Of a stretch of 64,000 bases of DNA, positions 45,280-60,240 are shown in pieces. This stretch comes from Malus domestica. Its lineage: Eukaryota; Streptophyta; Magnoliopsida; Rosales; Rosaceae. The stretch covers positions 14,032,001 through 14,096,000 of the forward strand of contig NC_091668.1 in NCBI RefSeq assembly GCF_042453785.1, read 5' to 3'. The translations under genes and the position numbers were made by a program. The notes below the pieces were generated by a model, which saw only the letters and a program-made list of their open reading frames with translations, had not been told where the DNA came from and searched no databases. Each line of letters starts with the position of its first letter. Position 1 is the stretch's first letter.

Positions 45280-45299
45280 AAAAAAAAAAAAAAAAAAAG
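45280..45299. repeat. Poly(A) run of about 20 inside the Tat element
   Basis: An uninterrupted A tract between repeat blocks 2 and 3, in the plus orientation of the element; possibly just slippage. Confidence 0.8.
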
Positions 45300-45384
45300 G
45301 AAATTCAACAAAAAATTCAACTCCAAAGCTTCACCAACAAAAGCTTCATCAATGGAGGACAACTATAAATTCTCAAAAGCTTCA

Positions 45385-45960
45385 CACTATCTTGATCAAG
45401 ATAGTGTGAAGCAAAATCAATTCATGGTACCCAACAAAAGCTTCAACTCCAAAGCTTGACCCACAAAAGCTTCACCCACAAAAGCTTCACCTACAAAAGT
45501 TTCACACTATCTTGATCAAGATAGTGTGAAGCAAAATCAATTCATGGTTCCCAACAAAGCTCCAACCTCAAAGCTTCACCTACAAAGCTTTAACTCCAAA
45601 GTTTCACCTACAAAGCTTCACCTATAAAAGCTTCATCCACAAAAGCTTCAACACAAAAGCTTCACCCACAAAAGCTTGACCCACAAAAGTTTGACCTACA
45701 AAAGCTTCACCTACAAAAGCTTCACCCACAAAAGCTTGACCCACAAAAGCTTCACCCACAAAAGCTTCACCTATAAAAACTTGACCCACAAAAGCTTCAC
45801 CCACAAAAGCTTCACCCACAAAAATTTCACCTACAAAGCTTCAACACAAAAGCTTCACACTATCTTGATCAAGATAGTGTGAAGCAAAATCAATTCATGG
45901 TGCCCAACAAAGCTTCAACCTCAAAGTTTCACCTACAAAACTTCAACACCAAAACTTCAC
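45385..45960. repeat. Tandem repeat block 3: 15-bp CACAAAAGCTTCACC units and 34-bp palindromes
   Basis: About 20 copies of CACAAAAGCTTCACC or near forms at about 45440-45840. Perfect 34-bp palindromes with arm GCTTCACACTATCTTGA occur at about 45387-45420 and 45857-45890, and a close form lies near 45505. The 15-bp period keeps frames open on both strands, which explains spurious ORFs of THKSF and GEAFV repeats. Confidence 0.92.
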
Positions 45961-46529
45961 CTACAAAGCTTTAAAATATATATATATTTTTTTTTTTCGG
46001 AAATTCGAAAATTCAAAATTTTGGAAATTCAAAATTTTGAAAATTCAAAAAAAAAAATCGAAAAAAAATTTCGAAAAAAAAATTGCCTAGGCCTCATCTT
46101 CTTTGGGCCTAACAACTTTCATAACAAATATATATGAAGAAGGAGTTTTGGGCTATCACTTAGAAAGGAAGTGCCTCATTCGTCAACTCCCTCGACTGGA
46201 GACTTGGGGGACTCCTACCATATGCTACTGCACCTTGATACTCGGAAGTCTCACGACCACTCAGTGACTTGGATTTTTCAAGTCTCCAAACGAGAAGTTT
46301 TCCTCACTCGGGAAATTAAGGGAGCACTACCTCAACCTACATGCTTCACTCACAAAGCTTCAACATACAAACTTCAACAAAAGGAAAAATTCAAAGAATT
46401 TAGTGAAGAAGGCCTTGGTGCATTTAACACAATACGTTGAAATGAAGCAAGGCTTGTTTATTGATATCTCCGATAAGTTACAAATATGTACATATACATG
46501 AATCAAAATAAACAAACAAGATGGAGCCT

Positions 46530-47203
46530 TCACAAAGGTTGCTCAGAAGAAGTCTCAGCAGTCGGCAGAGCCCCAGAAAGAGGAGGCACCAAAGGGTGAT
46601 TATTCGAAGCCTCAGTACTAGGCAGAACCCTAGAAGGAGGAGGCACCAAAGGTTGATCATTTGGAGTTTCATTATGTAGTACAGCCCCAGAAGACGAAGG
46701 CAATAAATGCCTTTGGAACAAACCCACAAACCTCTGATGATCAAGTAAAATCTGACCATCAGATTCATGCAGCTGGTCGAGCTTCCTCTTCATGTTTGTA
46801 GCATAGTCATGTGTGAGCCTGTGCAACTGTTTATTCTCATGCTTGAGCCCTCTGATCTCCTGTTTGAGACTTATCACTTCAGCCGCCAATGATTTAACTT
46901 GGCGGGTTCGAGCAAATAGGCGTTGGGTCATATTAGACACAAACCTGCACACTGAACACTAAGAGCCAAAGAATCCTTAACAGCTAACTCATCAGACCGT
47001 TTGGAAAGTAGTTTGTTATCTTTAGGAGTGAGAAGGTTCATGGCCACCACCGCAGCGGTCATATCATTCTTCATCACAGAGTCCCTAACGGTAAGATGAC
47101 CAGTAGGGAATAAGAATGATGGGCGTCATATGTTGTCTTGAGAAGGCATGGCTACCTCTTCACCAAAGTTTAAGTCAAAACGACGGTCAGATGGGCCAAA
47201 CAT
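46530..47203 (-). pseudogene. Antisense ORF of the Tat element: coiled-coil protein
   Basis: It starts at 47203 with MFGPSDRRFDLNFGEEVAMP, passes one TGA near 47126, continues PSFLFPTGHLTVRDSVMKND and MTAAVVAMNLLTPKDNKLLS, then shifts frame near 46950 into MTQRLFARTRQVKSLAAEVI, SLKQEIRGLKHENKQLHRLT and a Pro-rich tail with VPPPSRVLPSTEASNNHPLV. The heptad-like LAAEVISLKQEIRGLKHENK segment predicts a coiled coil. Tat elements are known to carry extra antisense ORFs of unclear role between integrase and 3' LTR; this fits. One stop and one shift mean this copy is dead. Confidence 0.75.
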
Positions 47204-47310
47204 TCTCAGAAATGATGAAGGAGAAATGAGGTGCAATAAATCTCTGAAGTAGGGGAAAATTCCTACAAGTAATAACTCTCTGAATGTACTTCTTGCACAC
47301 AATTGGTGCC

Positions 47311-47320
47311 CTTATAAAAG
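47311..47320 (-). promoter_or_regulatory. TATA-like box for the antisense ORF
   Basis: CTTTTATAAG on the minus strand, about 110 nt upstream of the antisense ATG at 47203, at a distance suited to an 80-nt leader. It suggests the ORF has its own promoter. Confidence 0.5.
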
Positions 47321-47616
47321 AAAGGGCAACAGGGTCGTTAGTTCAAAAATCGAAGAAGCACCACTCTTCAGATTCCGAAGAGGCACCACTTTTCACATGC
47401 AACATCAGCTCCTCAGGTACCATAGATAACTTTGCCAAAGATCTCTTACAAAGTTTAGACACATAAATTTTGAAGGTCCAGCTACCCTACTATTACCCAC
47501 AAGGGTAAAGGAACAGCACCACTGCTTGATAACTAGAAAGTCCCAATGTGTGTCAACCTTCGTGCTCTGTGGCAAGGTAGACTTGCAAAAATGCCCAACC
47601 TTTACTCACATTCGAG

Positions 47617-48140
47617 AAAACACTCCCAACAAGATTGCTTGCTCAAAAATTGAAGAGGCACAGCTCTCCGAATCTCGAGAGCCAGACTCCCAACATGATT
47701 ACTTTATCAAAAATCGAAGAGACACTGCTATCCGAATCTTGAGAGCCAGACTCCCAACAGGATTACTTTCTCAAAAATCAAAGAGACACTGCTCTCTGAA
47801 TCTCAAGAGTCAGACTCCCTATAGGATTACTTTATCAAAAATCGAAGAGACACTGCTCTCCGAATCTCGATAGCCAGACTCCCAACATGATTACTTTCTC
47901 AAAAATCGAAGAGACACTGCTCTACGAATCTCAAAAGTCAGACTCCTAACAGGATTGCTTTCTCAAAAATCGAAGAGGCACCGCTCTCCGAATCTCTAGA
48001 GCCAGACTCCCAATAGGATTACGGGCTCAAAAATCAAAGAAGCACCGCCCTCTGAATCTCGAGAACCAGATCCCCGACAGGATTGCTTGTTCAAAAACCG
48101 AAGATGCACCGCTCTCCGAACTTCGAGAGCCAGATTTCCT
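47617..48140. repeat. Tandem repeat block 4: 64-bp unit, about eight copies
   Basis: GCCAGACTCCCAACATGATT or close forms recur at 47681, 47745, 47809, 47873, 47937, 48001, 48065 and 48129, exactly 64 bp apart, with TCAAAAATCGAAGAGACACT in each. As 64 is not a multiple of three, no repeat protein is intended. Confidence 0.93.
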
Positions 48141-49457
48141 TGGATAAAGCTTGTCTGCAATCTTCACACGCAACATCAGCTTTCCAAATACCACAGACCA
48201 CATTTTCAAAGTGCTCTGACAAAGTTAAAACACGTGAAGCTTGCAGCTCCCACTACATTGCTATGACCAAGAAGGGTAAAGGAATAGCACTACTACTTGT
48301 TGTTAGGGAAAATTCTATATATGTCGACCTCCATCCTCCACAGCCAGGCAAACCTGCAAATAAAAAAAAATGTTCAACTTTTCTTCACATCCGAGAGGGC
48401 ACTCTCAGCAGAGTCTCTCGAAATACTCAGCCTCTTTTCCTCCCGATAATACCTCTACAAACAAGCCACACTAGAACAAGAGTATCTCATATCATCAGGG
48501 TTAAAAGCAAGAGTATCCCATATCATGCTTTTTCTCTGTCTTTTCCTTTGGCCTTGTTCTTACTTGCAAGACAAGGAGAAATAAAGTAATCAGTCAACAC
48601 TTGGAATCAAGCTTCCAGTCAGGAACTGACTGCCTGGAACCCCTTGCCTGATTACTTACCTAGCATTGCTCTCAAGTATTCATCTTCAACATCTTATGCT
48701 TCCAAAGAAGATACCACATCTGCCTGAGGAACAGATAGGGCAAGTGAGAAGGATACAAGGAAGCATGTGGAGACAAGCGTAACAGAACACGTGCCGATAC
48801 ATCCACTACTTTGTCAACAGCAAAAGTATCCCATATCATTAGGGTCGAACGTACTCAAGATTTGATGGACTTGTTTTGACCCTCAAATTCTTGAGTCGGC
48901 CTTATACTCTGGAGGAAACCAGAAAACCCTCCAGCCCAGTTCAAGAATAAACCTGTGGAAAGTTACTTCTTCAAAAGCAAAAGTATCTTATATCATCTCT
49001 TCTCCATTTGCTTCTCCTTATCCTTGGTGCTATTTACGACACAAGGAAAAGGAGAACAATCAACTGGAAGCCGAAATCGAACCTCCGATCTAGGTTGCTT
49101 GCTTGGAAGTCTGATTGCTTACCTTGTCTATTACCTCATTCGGCAAATCTCCTAACTTGGCGACTTGGGGGACTCCTACTATAGGGTTTGTATCGCACTT
49201 AACCAAGTCCGAAACTACAAGTAAGCTTCAAGTGAAATTGATACATTACCTTGTGCATCTTCATCGGTTAAAGATACCACCCCTGGATGGAGGAAAAGTA
49301 CTTCCAGAGAAAATGTCACGTCTACATATAAGACAGATAAGGCAAGTGAAAATGATACCACACTTCGGTACTTAGAAGTTTCGTGATTACTCAATGGCTT
49401 GGATCTTGCAAGTCCCCAACCGAGAAGCTTCCCTCACTCGGGAACTTAGGGGAGCAC
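48141..49457. other. 3' noncoding interior of the Tat element
   Basis: No coding. Dispersed copies of AGTATCCCATATCAT, and near 49163-49202 a purine tract plus degenerate LTR start (GACTTGGGGGACTCCTACTA, then GGGTTTGTATCGCACTTAAC). The final polypurine tract GGGAACTTAGGGGAGCAC ends at 49457. Confidence 0.65.
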
Positions 49458-49963
49458 TGTTTGTACCATACTTGACCAATCCCGAAACTACTGAGCACGG
49501 TCAACGTTATACCGTCAAGGACCCAGAAGAGTTTCCCTCCAACCAGGAGGCCAATCACAGCGCGACACGTGTCGACATCAGAAGCCAATCATAGCGCGAC
49601 ACGTATTAACATCAGAAGCCAATCACAACACGACACGTGTCAATGTCAGAATGAAACTAGAAACTCTCTTCTATAAATAGAGATCATTCTCTCACAATAT
49701 TTCCTAATGTCATTTGTACTAAATCATTCACTTGTACTCACTAAAGGAGAGCTTGAACCTATGTACTTGTGTAAACCCTTCACAATTAATGAAAACTCCT
49801 CTACTCTGTGGACGTAGCCAATCTGGGTGAACCACCTACATCTTGTGTTTGCTTCCCTGTCTCTATCCATTTACGTACTTATCCACACTAGTGACCGGAG
49901 CAATCTAGCGAAGGTCACAAACTTAACATTTTCTGTTGTACCAAAGTCCTCGCTGATTTTGTG
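49458..49963 (+). repeat. 3' LTR of the Tat element
   Basis: Starts TGTTTGTACCATACTTGACC and is nearly identical to the left LTR, with TATAAATA at 49672-49679. The last nine bases (GCATCAACA) are replaced by TGTATTATT, so the outer end is lost. Confidence 0.88.
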
Positions 49964-50339
49964 TGTATTATTTTCTTCTTCATTTCGTTAATTTTACATG
50001 GATTAAGGTCGGAGAAAATGTATTAAACTAAGCAGCCAGCGAAGACCAAATTTGTTGAGCAAAAAGAAGTCAAATTAAAGTATTTGTGCTTCTGATACCT
50101 ACTTCCGAAAACAAATTCAATCAATTATCAAATAATTTGATCACATTTCTTATCAGTATCTCAAATTAATATTGTCATAAACCAGTTTTATAAATTCGAT
50201 TTTGAAAAGACAACTTTTACATAATTCGTCAATATATGGCTAATTAAAGAAATAATCCAATAATTGACTGTTGTTAAAGAAGCTCAAGGAGATTATGGAT
50301 TTCGTCCTATAGTATTGTCGTACGCGCAATTTGACAAAT

Positions 50340-50512
50340 AAAAAAAAAATTAATGAAAAGAGCTTGAAAACTTTGAGTTTTAACGATAAGGACAAAATAA
50401 AGGGTAACGCGAATAAGACCAGGATTGACTTTTTTGTGTAAAAATGTGATTTTTCGTTAAAATGAACAGTACAATGAGTTTTTCGTTAAAGTTCCAGAAA
50501 AAAAAAAGGTCT
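50340..50512. mobile_element. Possible MITE
   Basis: CTTTGAGTTTTAACGATAAG on the left and TTTTTCGTTAAAGTTCC on the right are partly inverted around AAGACCAGGATTGACTTTTT. The form resembles a common short plant DNA element, but no target duplication was confirmed. The surrounding 49964-50850 shows no gene. Confidence 0.4.
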
Positions 50513-50849
50513 TTAGAGAGGAAAACTTTGGTCGCCCAGCATTAATCCCTATCATTCTCTTCCGAATCTCTTCTTCTCCATGTTTCTCCTAGCTTCTGAC
50601 CACCTTCAACTTTAGGTTTGGTCCCTCCTTTGCTCTGGCCAGAAAAAGATTTGTGATTGTGACTTGTGATCGCTCTCTTCCTCTATCGAGAAGAGCCTTT
50701 GTAGCATCTATTATTAGCAATAATCTAAAAATAATGATGACAGTAGCGAACAAGAAAAATGAGAAAAATGAGCCAAAGCACAAATTGAATTCGCTTTCTT
50801 AAGACTAAGTTGTTGCTCTTTCTTAGTTCAAAAATGGTTGAAAAACAAA

Positions 50850-51200
50850 TTGTCTCTAGGATACTATGGTTTCAAACTCACTTGATATTATTTTTTAAGA
50901 TTTGCACAGCATAAGAAATAATCTGAAATTTAGAGACAAGAAAGAAATAAGAAAGGATATATACTGATTGTTGAACTCATGTTGTATTTATAGAACTCTA
51001 GATGATGTTTCATCAACAGTTGTAATCCTCCAATTCTATACCCAATCAGTTATATGAGTAGAATGATGCATCATTTCATAATTTAATTTCAACCTTTAAG
51101 AACCATATACCCATTTGGTGATAGATATGTACATTTTCACCTCATTAATACACACAACTGTTCCAAACAATGTTTCTCATATATTTGAAATTTTCCAACA
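50850..51200 (-). repeat. Probable 3' LTR of Copia element B
   Basis: On the minus strand a purine tract AATTGGGGAGAAT is followed at 51200 by TGTTGGAAAATTTC, the expected LTR start. The far end is estimated. A 37-bp stretch around CTCCCCAATTTCAAATATAC is duplicated at 51203-51275. Confidence 0.55.
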
Positions 51201-51826
51201 ATTCTCCCCAATTTCAAATATACGTACTTCTTCTATGATACTCCCCAATTTCAAATATACGTATGTCTTCTATGATACTTCAAAATAAGTACATAGCCTA
51301 TGAGGTGTCCTTAGACTTGAACACCTAGTTAGTCCAAATATATCAAAGCTAGGTGTTGTGGTAGTCACAACTTTGAACCAAGGACCTTATATGATTTAGC
51401 CGGATATATTGAACATACTTATTCTGGATCTCTCTAAAATTCTTTAACCCACGCTTTATGGCCGTGCGCATACCTTTTTCATAAGTAATCCTAGAGAAAT
51501 GTCATTTAATCTCTTTCAGAAGCGGCCAAACTCCCTTACTTATATAGCTAAATCTATCTTAGATGTCCTTATCTTTACATCCTCGCCATTCGCTATAGAT
51601 TTATTAAGAGTACAATAACATACTCAACCTCCACCAGATAAGTGTCCTTATGTTGCTAGAACCAATATAACATCTATGGTTGGAACCACAAATATTTTCT
51701 ATCATTCTTACATAATCACACCTTCGATTTGTTTCTTACCCGTTGAACCAAAGCCTATATTTCAAAACTTTGGTTGGGTTTATGTCGAAGTGATTGTCAT
51801 TTAATAGACCTTAGTCCCATCATTTT

Positions 51827-53960
51827 TTATGTTTTATAAATCATGTCTTTGGCGAGCCCTTTCATCAAAAGATCCGTCAAATTCTCAATTAATTTAACAT
51901 ATGTCAAACTTATTACTCCAACACGAAGGAGTTGGCTTATATAATTGTGTCTAAGACCATTATGTCTAGACTTTCCATTATACATCTTGCTCATTGCACA
52001 TGCAAGAAGTTGCTTGACTATCACAATAGATAGTAATTGAAGGAGTTGGCTTCTTCCATAAGGGATTTTCCATCACCAATTTTCTAATCCATTCACCTTC
52101 TTTACAAGCTGCTTCCAATGCAATCAACTCAGACTCCATTGTCGAGTGTGAAACACATCCTTGTTTCTTGAATCTTCAAGAGATTGATCCTCCACTAAGA
52201 GTAAATATCCACCCACTTGTTGATTTGGACTCCATATCAATGTTCCAGCTAGCGTCACTATATCCTTCTAAAACAAAAGGATAACCATGATAATGTAATC
52301 CATAACCAGTCATTCCTTTCAAGTATCTAAATACTCGAGAAATCCCTTCCCAATTCTTACTACTCAACATTCCAACGGCAAAGGCTATATCAGGCCTTGT
52401 ACAATACATATTAGATACATAAGACTCCCTATAATCCTTGAATATTGTAATTGTATATGCATCTACCATTATTCTTTACTAGTTTAACACTAGAGTCATA
52501 TGGAGTTGAAACTAGTTTTTTTATCAAAATGATTAAATTTCTTTAGTATATTCTCAAACACAGCAAGATTGTACTAGTGCTATAGAAACATTGTTTCTTT
52601 TGATTTTGATTCCCAAAATTACATGTCTCCCCCATATCTTTCATGTCAAAAATAGTGGATAAAAGCTTTTTGGCTTTCATTACATACTCTAAGTTGGTTC
52701 CAAAATTTAACTTGTCATCTACGTATAAGCAATGACTCCACCATTGGTATCAAATTTATTATATATGCATTTGTCCGCGTTATTGACACGATAACTATTC
52801 GACAAAATTACACCATCAAAGTTCTCATGCCATTGCTGCTTGGGTGCTTGCTTTAAGCCACAAAAAGATTTAAAAAGTTTACAAACTTTATGTTCTTGAC
52901 CTGGTTTAACATACCCTTCCGGTTGATCAATATAAATTTCTTCATCTAGATCTCCATTCAAAAAAGTTGTTTTCACAACCACATGATGGATTAGTAGATT
53001 ATGAATTGAAGCAAGAGAAATTAGTAATTGGATTGAACTAATCCGTGCCACTAGTGCATATGTGTCAAAGGAATCAATTCCTTTTGTCTAAAACCTATGG
53101 CCACCAACTAGCTTTAAACCTATTTATTGAACCATACGTAGTTAATTTTCTTTGGGGTCTTTTGATATAGGTCCAAAGTAATTAAAAATTAGACCTATTT
53201 CAAAAGTCAAAAGTCACTAAAAATTGGATCTATTTCAAAAGTAGGTCTATAAAATTGGATCTATTTCAAATTTTCTCATTTTCTTTTAAATACTCATTTA
53301 CAACCTATTGATTTAGAGTCTTGTGGTAAATCCACTAACTTCCAAGTCCCATTCGATGTAATAGAATCTAATTCATCTTCAATTGCTTCTCTCCAGAATG
53401 ATGCATCTGGTGAAGCGATTGCTTCATGAAAAGAAGATGGATCTCCTTCCGTATTCATATGAAGTCACGTTGGATTTCTTGTGTGGTATTCTATTAAGAA
53501 TATAACACAAAGTCAGTAAAGCTTCTGACCGTATATTGTTTGGGAGTCCATAACTTATTAATAATGAGTTAACCATTTCTTTAAGATTCTATTTTTTTCT
53601 TTGGGTCCGAATCTATACATCCAGAACGTAGGAATCAAAACATTCGAAACTCAAAAATTTGATCATACGGCTAAAAACTTTTATAGCTTTCAAAAGATTT
53701 TACTTTGTTTTTTGCCGTAAAATAAAATTTTGGAAGCCCAAAATCATTTAATCCCTGAGCTTCAGATGTATAGATTAGGAGATGATCTTTTCCCATAGAT
53801 CCAAGTGGACGAGTACAAGGAGTGTGAAAAGCTAAAGGTATCTGTTATCATTTCCCCGACATAAACCATGTCAAAAACAGTTTTCTGAGATTTACTATGA
53901 GGAATAAAAACGCATTCAGAATTCACCTCGTACAAATCTTGATAGTAAAATTTCAATTAC
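51827..53960 (-). pseudogene. Copia element B: integrase end, RT and RNase H, decayed and 5'-truncated
   Basis: From 53960 downward on the minus strand: fragments of the integrase side (EMVNSLLISYGLPNNIRSEA, near 53570), RT with VVVKTTFLNGDLDEEIYIDQ and SFCGLKQAPKQQWHENFDGV (52719-53051), and RNase H with YCTRPDIAFAVGML, RVFRYLKGMTGYGLHYHGYP and YSDASWNIDMESKSTSGWIF (52176-52469), ending LIENLTDLLMKGLAKDMI (near 51850). Many stops; no 5' LTR or gag was found. It is distinct from Copia element A. Confidence 0.87.
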
Positions 53961-54283
53961 TGACATGAAATAATACTAATCTTTCTTCTCCCTCCTAGAG
54001 TCTCATACTTTCTGTTTTAACCCACACTGCATTACTACATAATACTGCAAATGAATTCCAAAATTTCAAACGCAAAGCCGAGCCCTGGTAGTGCGCCGGG
54101 TACCAGGTCATGGCGGACCACAAAATTCTAGACACCCACAGTTAAAAAACACAAAAAACACTTAATACAACAGCGTTGAGCTTCTACCATAAAACAAATT
54201 GTTCAATATCAGTCTGATAAAAAACAGAACGGTTTGCAACAGCCTCCACCATCAATATGCCTTCGTACTGACATAAACTTCAA
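53961..54283 (-). other. Downstream region and probable 3' UTR of the helicase gene
   Basis: No coding. It lies after the TAA at 54284-54286 on the minus strand. Confidence 0.5.
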
Positions 54284-58856
<4,573 letters not shown>

Positions 58857-59264
58857 GTTCTGCTGAGAGATAGGGACCTCCAATTAGGGGTTTTCGAAGC
58901 TCAAGTCGCAAATTAGGGCTTTGAAATTTGAATCGGAGCAATTAGGGTTTTGGAGTTATACCTGAGGTCGAATTAAGAGTGAAAGTATGGATTTTTGAAG
59001 ATTCTGCAACTGAAAATGTTAGTTGAAAACGCGAATTTTGAAATTTTTGTAGTTAGAGAGAGACGAGAGAGAGAGAGGGACGAGACCTCGACGAAAGAGG
59101 AGAGCAGGAGAGAGTGTGAGAGATAGGGTTGCAGTAACCGGGAGGCGGACATATATACGTAACCACGCCCCGAAATTGCCCTTCGTGTCTGTCAATAATT
59201 GCAACAAGATTTTCTCAAAAAGAATCTTCTTTTCTACTGTTATCTTCTTTATTTGCAAGTGAGA
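58857..59264 (-). promoter_or_regulatory. Promoter and 5' UTR of the helicase gene
   Basis: TATATAT at 59151-59157 (minus) and a CT-rich leader (CTCTCTCTCTCTCGTCTCTC) at about 59050-59080. AACCCTAATT-type telo-box words, common in plant housekeeping and translation genes, occur near 58890-58950. A hAT element begins 107 bp upstream of the TATA box. Confidence 0.65.
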
Positions 59265-59552
59265 TAGGGCTGGGCAAACGGATCCTGGACCCGCGGGTCG
59301 GGACGGGTACAGGATGGGTACGGGTCTGTTCTTAATTTTGTAAAAACAGATCGGGGCGGGGCGGGCCGGGCAATTGAAGTTTTCGATTCGGGCCGGTTCC
59401 AAAAGTATAGGAACCGCGGGTACCTGGACCGGCCCGTTTGTGTTACAATGGACGGACAAGATTTAAGATATCATCCCTAGCCAATCTCAACCGTTGCTTT
59501 CAACCCTAGCCAATTCCACCTCCCGAGTTCCAGAAGCACCTTCAGACTTTCA

Positions 59553-59929
59553 GGGCTGGTTTGGTATTGCTGTGCTTTGAAAAAAAACTGCTGTGAGAAT
59601 AAGCGGCTGTGCTGTGAGAATAAGTGGCTGTGAAAACAATCAGCAGAGTGTTTGGTAAACTTTTTTGTAAAAGTGCTTTTGAAAAAAAAAAAAGCAGTCT
59701 GATAGTTGGTCTTTTCATTAAATGAGCACTGTAGCTCCATGTGCTTTGAAAAAAAGCCAGTTTTCCAAAGCTACAAATAGCAGCTTCAGCTTTTTCCTTT
59801 GATTTCAGCTTATTCTCACAGCAGCTTCCAAAATAAGCTCTTTTTTTTCAGTTTACCAAACACCTAAAACCCTCACAGCTTTTTTTCATAAGTGCTTTTT
59901 TTTTAAGCACCTCACTCCCAAACCACCCC
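59553..59929. mobile_element. MITE nested inside the hAT element
   Basis: The ends GGGCTGGTTTGGTATTGCTG and the reverse complement of CACTCCCAAACCACCCC pair; TCA flanks both sides (59550-59552 and 59930-59932). The interior repeats GCTGTGAGAATAAGCGGCTG-like words and CTTTGAAAAAAAGC. It interrupts the 5' part of the captured gene fragment. Confidence 0.75.
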
Positions 59930-59979
59930 TCAGTCTCTCGGATTCTCAGACTCTCCCTCGACTTGCAGTGCTCACCGCC

Positions 59980-60240
59980 GTCGGGACCAACACAACAGCA
60001 CCACCAACTCTGCCGTCGCGAAAGGGAGGTTCCTCAGCATCGAAGCCATCCAGACCGTGCAGGCATTGAAGAGGGCGCAGAAAGATCAGAGCATTTTGGG
60101 CCAAGTTTTCGATTCCAAGTTCCGGCGGTTGTTGAAGCTTGATATGATGGCTGTCCTCCGCGACCTCCTCCGCCAGAACGAGTGCATCTTGGCCCTCAAG
60201 GTTTGCTCTTGCAGTCTTACTTTCAGTTCATGTTTGTTTT
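59980..60240 (+). pseudogene. Captured THA8-like PPR gene fragment
   Basis: The frame reads RFLSIEAIQTVQALKRAQKD, QSILGQVFDSKFRRLLKLDM, MAVLRDLLRQNECILALK, then what looks like a donor site at AAG/GTTTGC near 60200. This matches the first part of the short plant PPR proteins related to THA8 (organelle RNA binding), as far as I recognise it. The expected PPR helices after ECILALK are missing. A later open stretch near 60640-60770 (VAEQVLDKLKVRVQQSDART) may be another piece of the same gene. Only a fragment of the gene is carried. Confidence 0.7.

Larger units (their letters stand above)
36582..49963 (+). mobile_element. Tat-lineage Gypsy retrotransposon, 13.4 kb, full structure but decayed
   Basis: LTRs at 36582-37094 and 49458-49963 are about 0.5 kb and nearly identical. 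The primer site TTTGGTGCCGTCTGTGGGAA starts at 37095. The order is gag, protease, RT, RNase H, a second archaeal-type RNase H, integrase, then 6.3 kb of 3' sequence with four tandem-repeat blocks and an antisense ORF. Size, second RNase H and extra antisense ORF are traits of the Tat branch. Every coding part has stops or shifts, although the LTRs are little diverged. The left end meets (TA)n and the right LTR lacks the usual GCATCAACA end, so no target duplication is visible. Confidence 0.9.

Noticed and set aside
45064..45882. ORFs encoding THKSF, GEAFV and similar repeat peptides
   Set aside because: They come from 95-bp and 15-bp noncoding tandem repeats; both strands are open by chance.
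43565..45960. Regular repeats that could suggest a CRISPR-like array
   Set aside because: Units are contiguous with no unique spacers, the genome is a plant, and the blocks lie in the 3' region of an LTR retrotransposon.
47526..47873. 115-codon ORF on the plus strand
   Set aside because: It runs through the 64-bp tandem array, whose period is not a multiple of three; no consistent peptide repeat.
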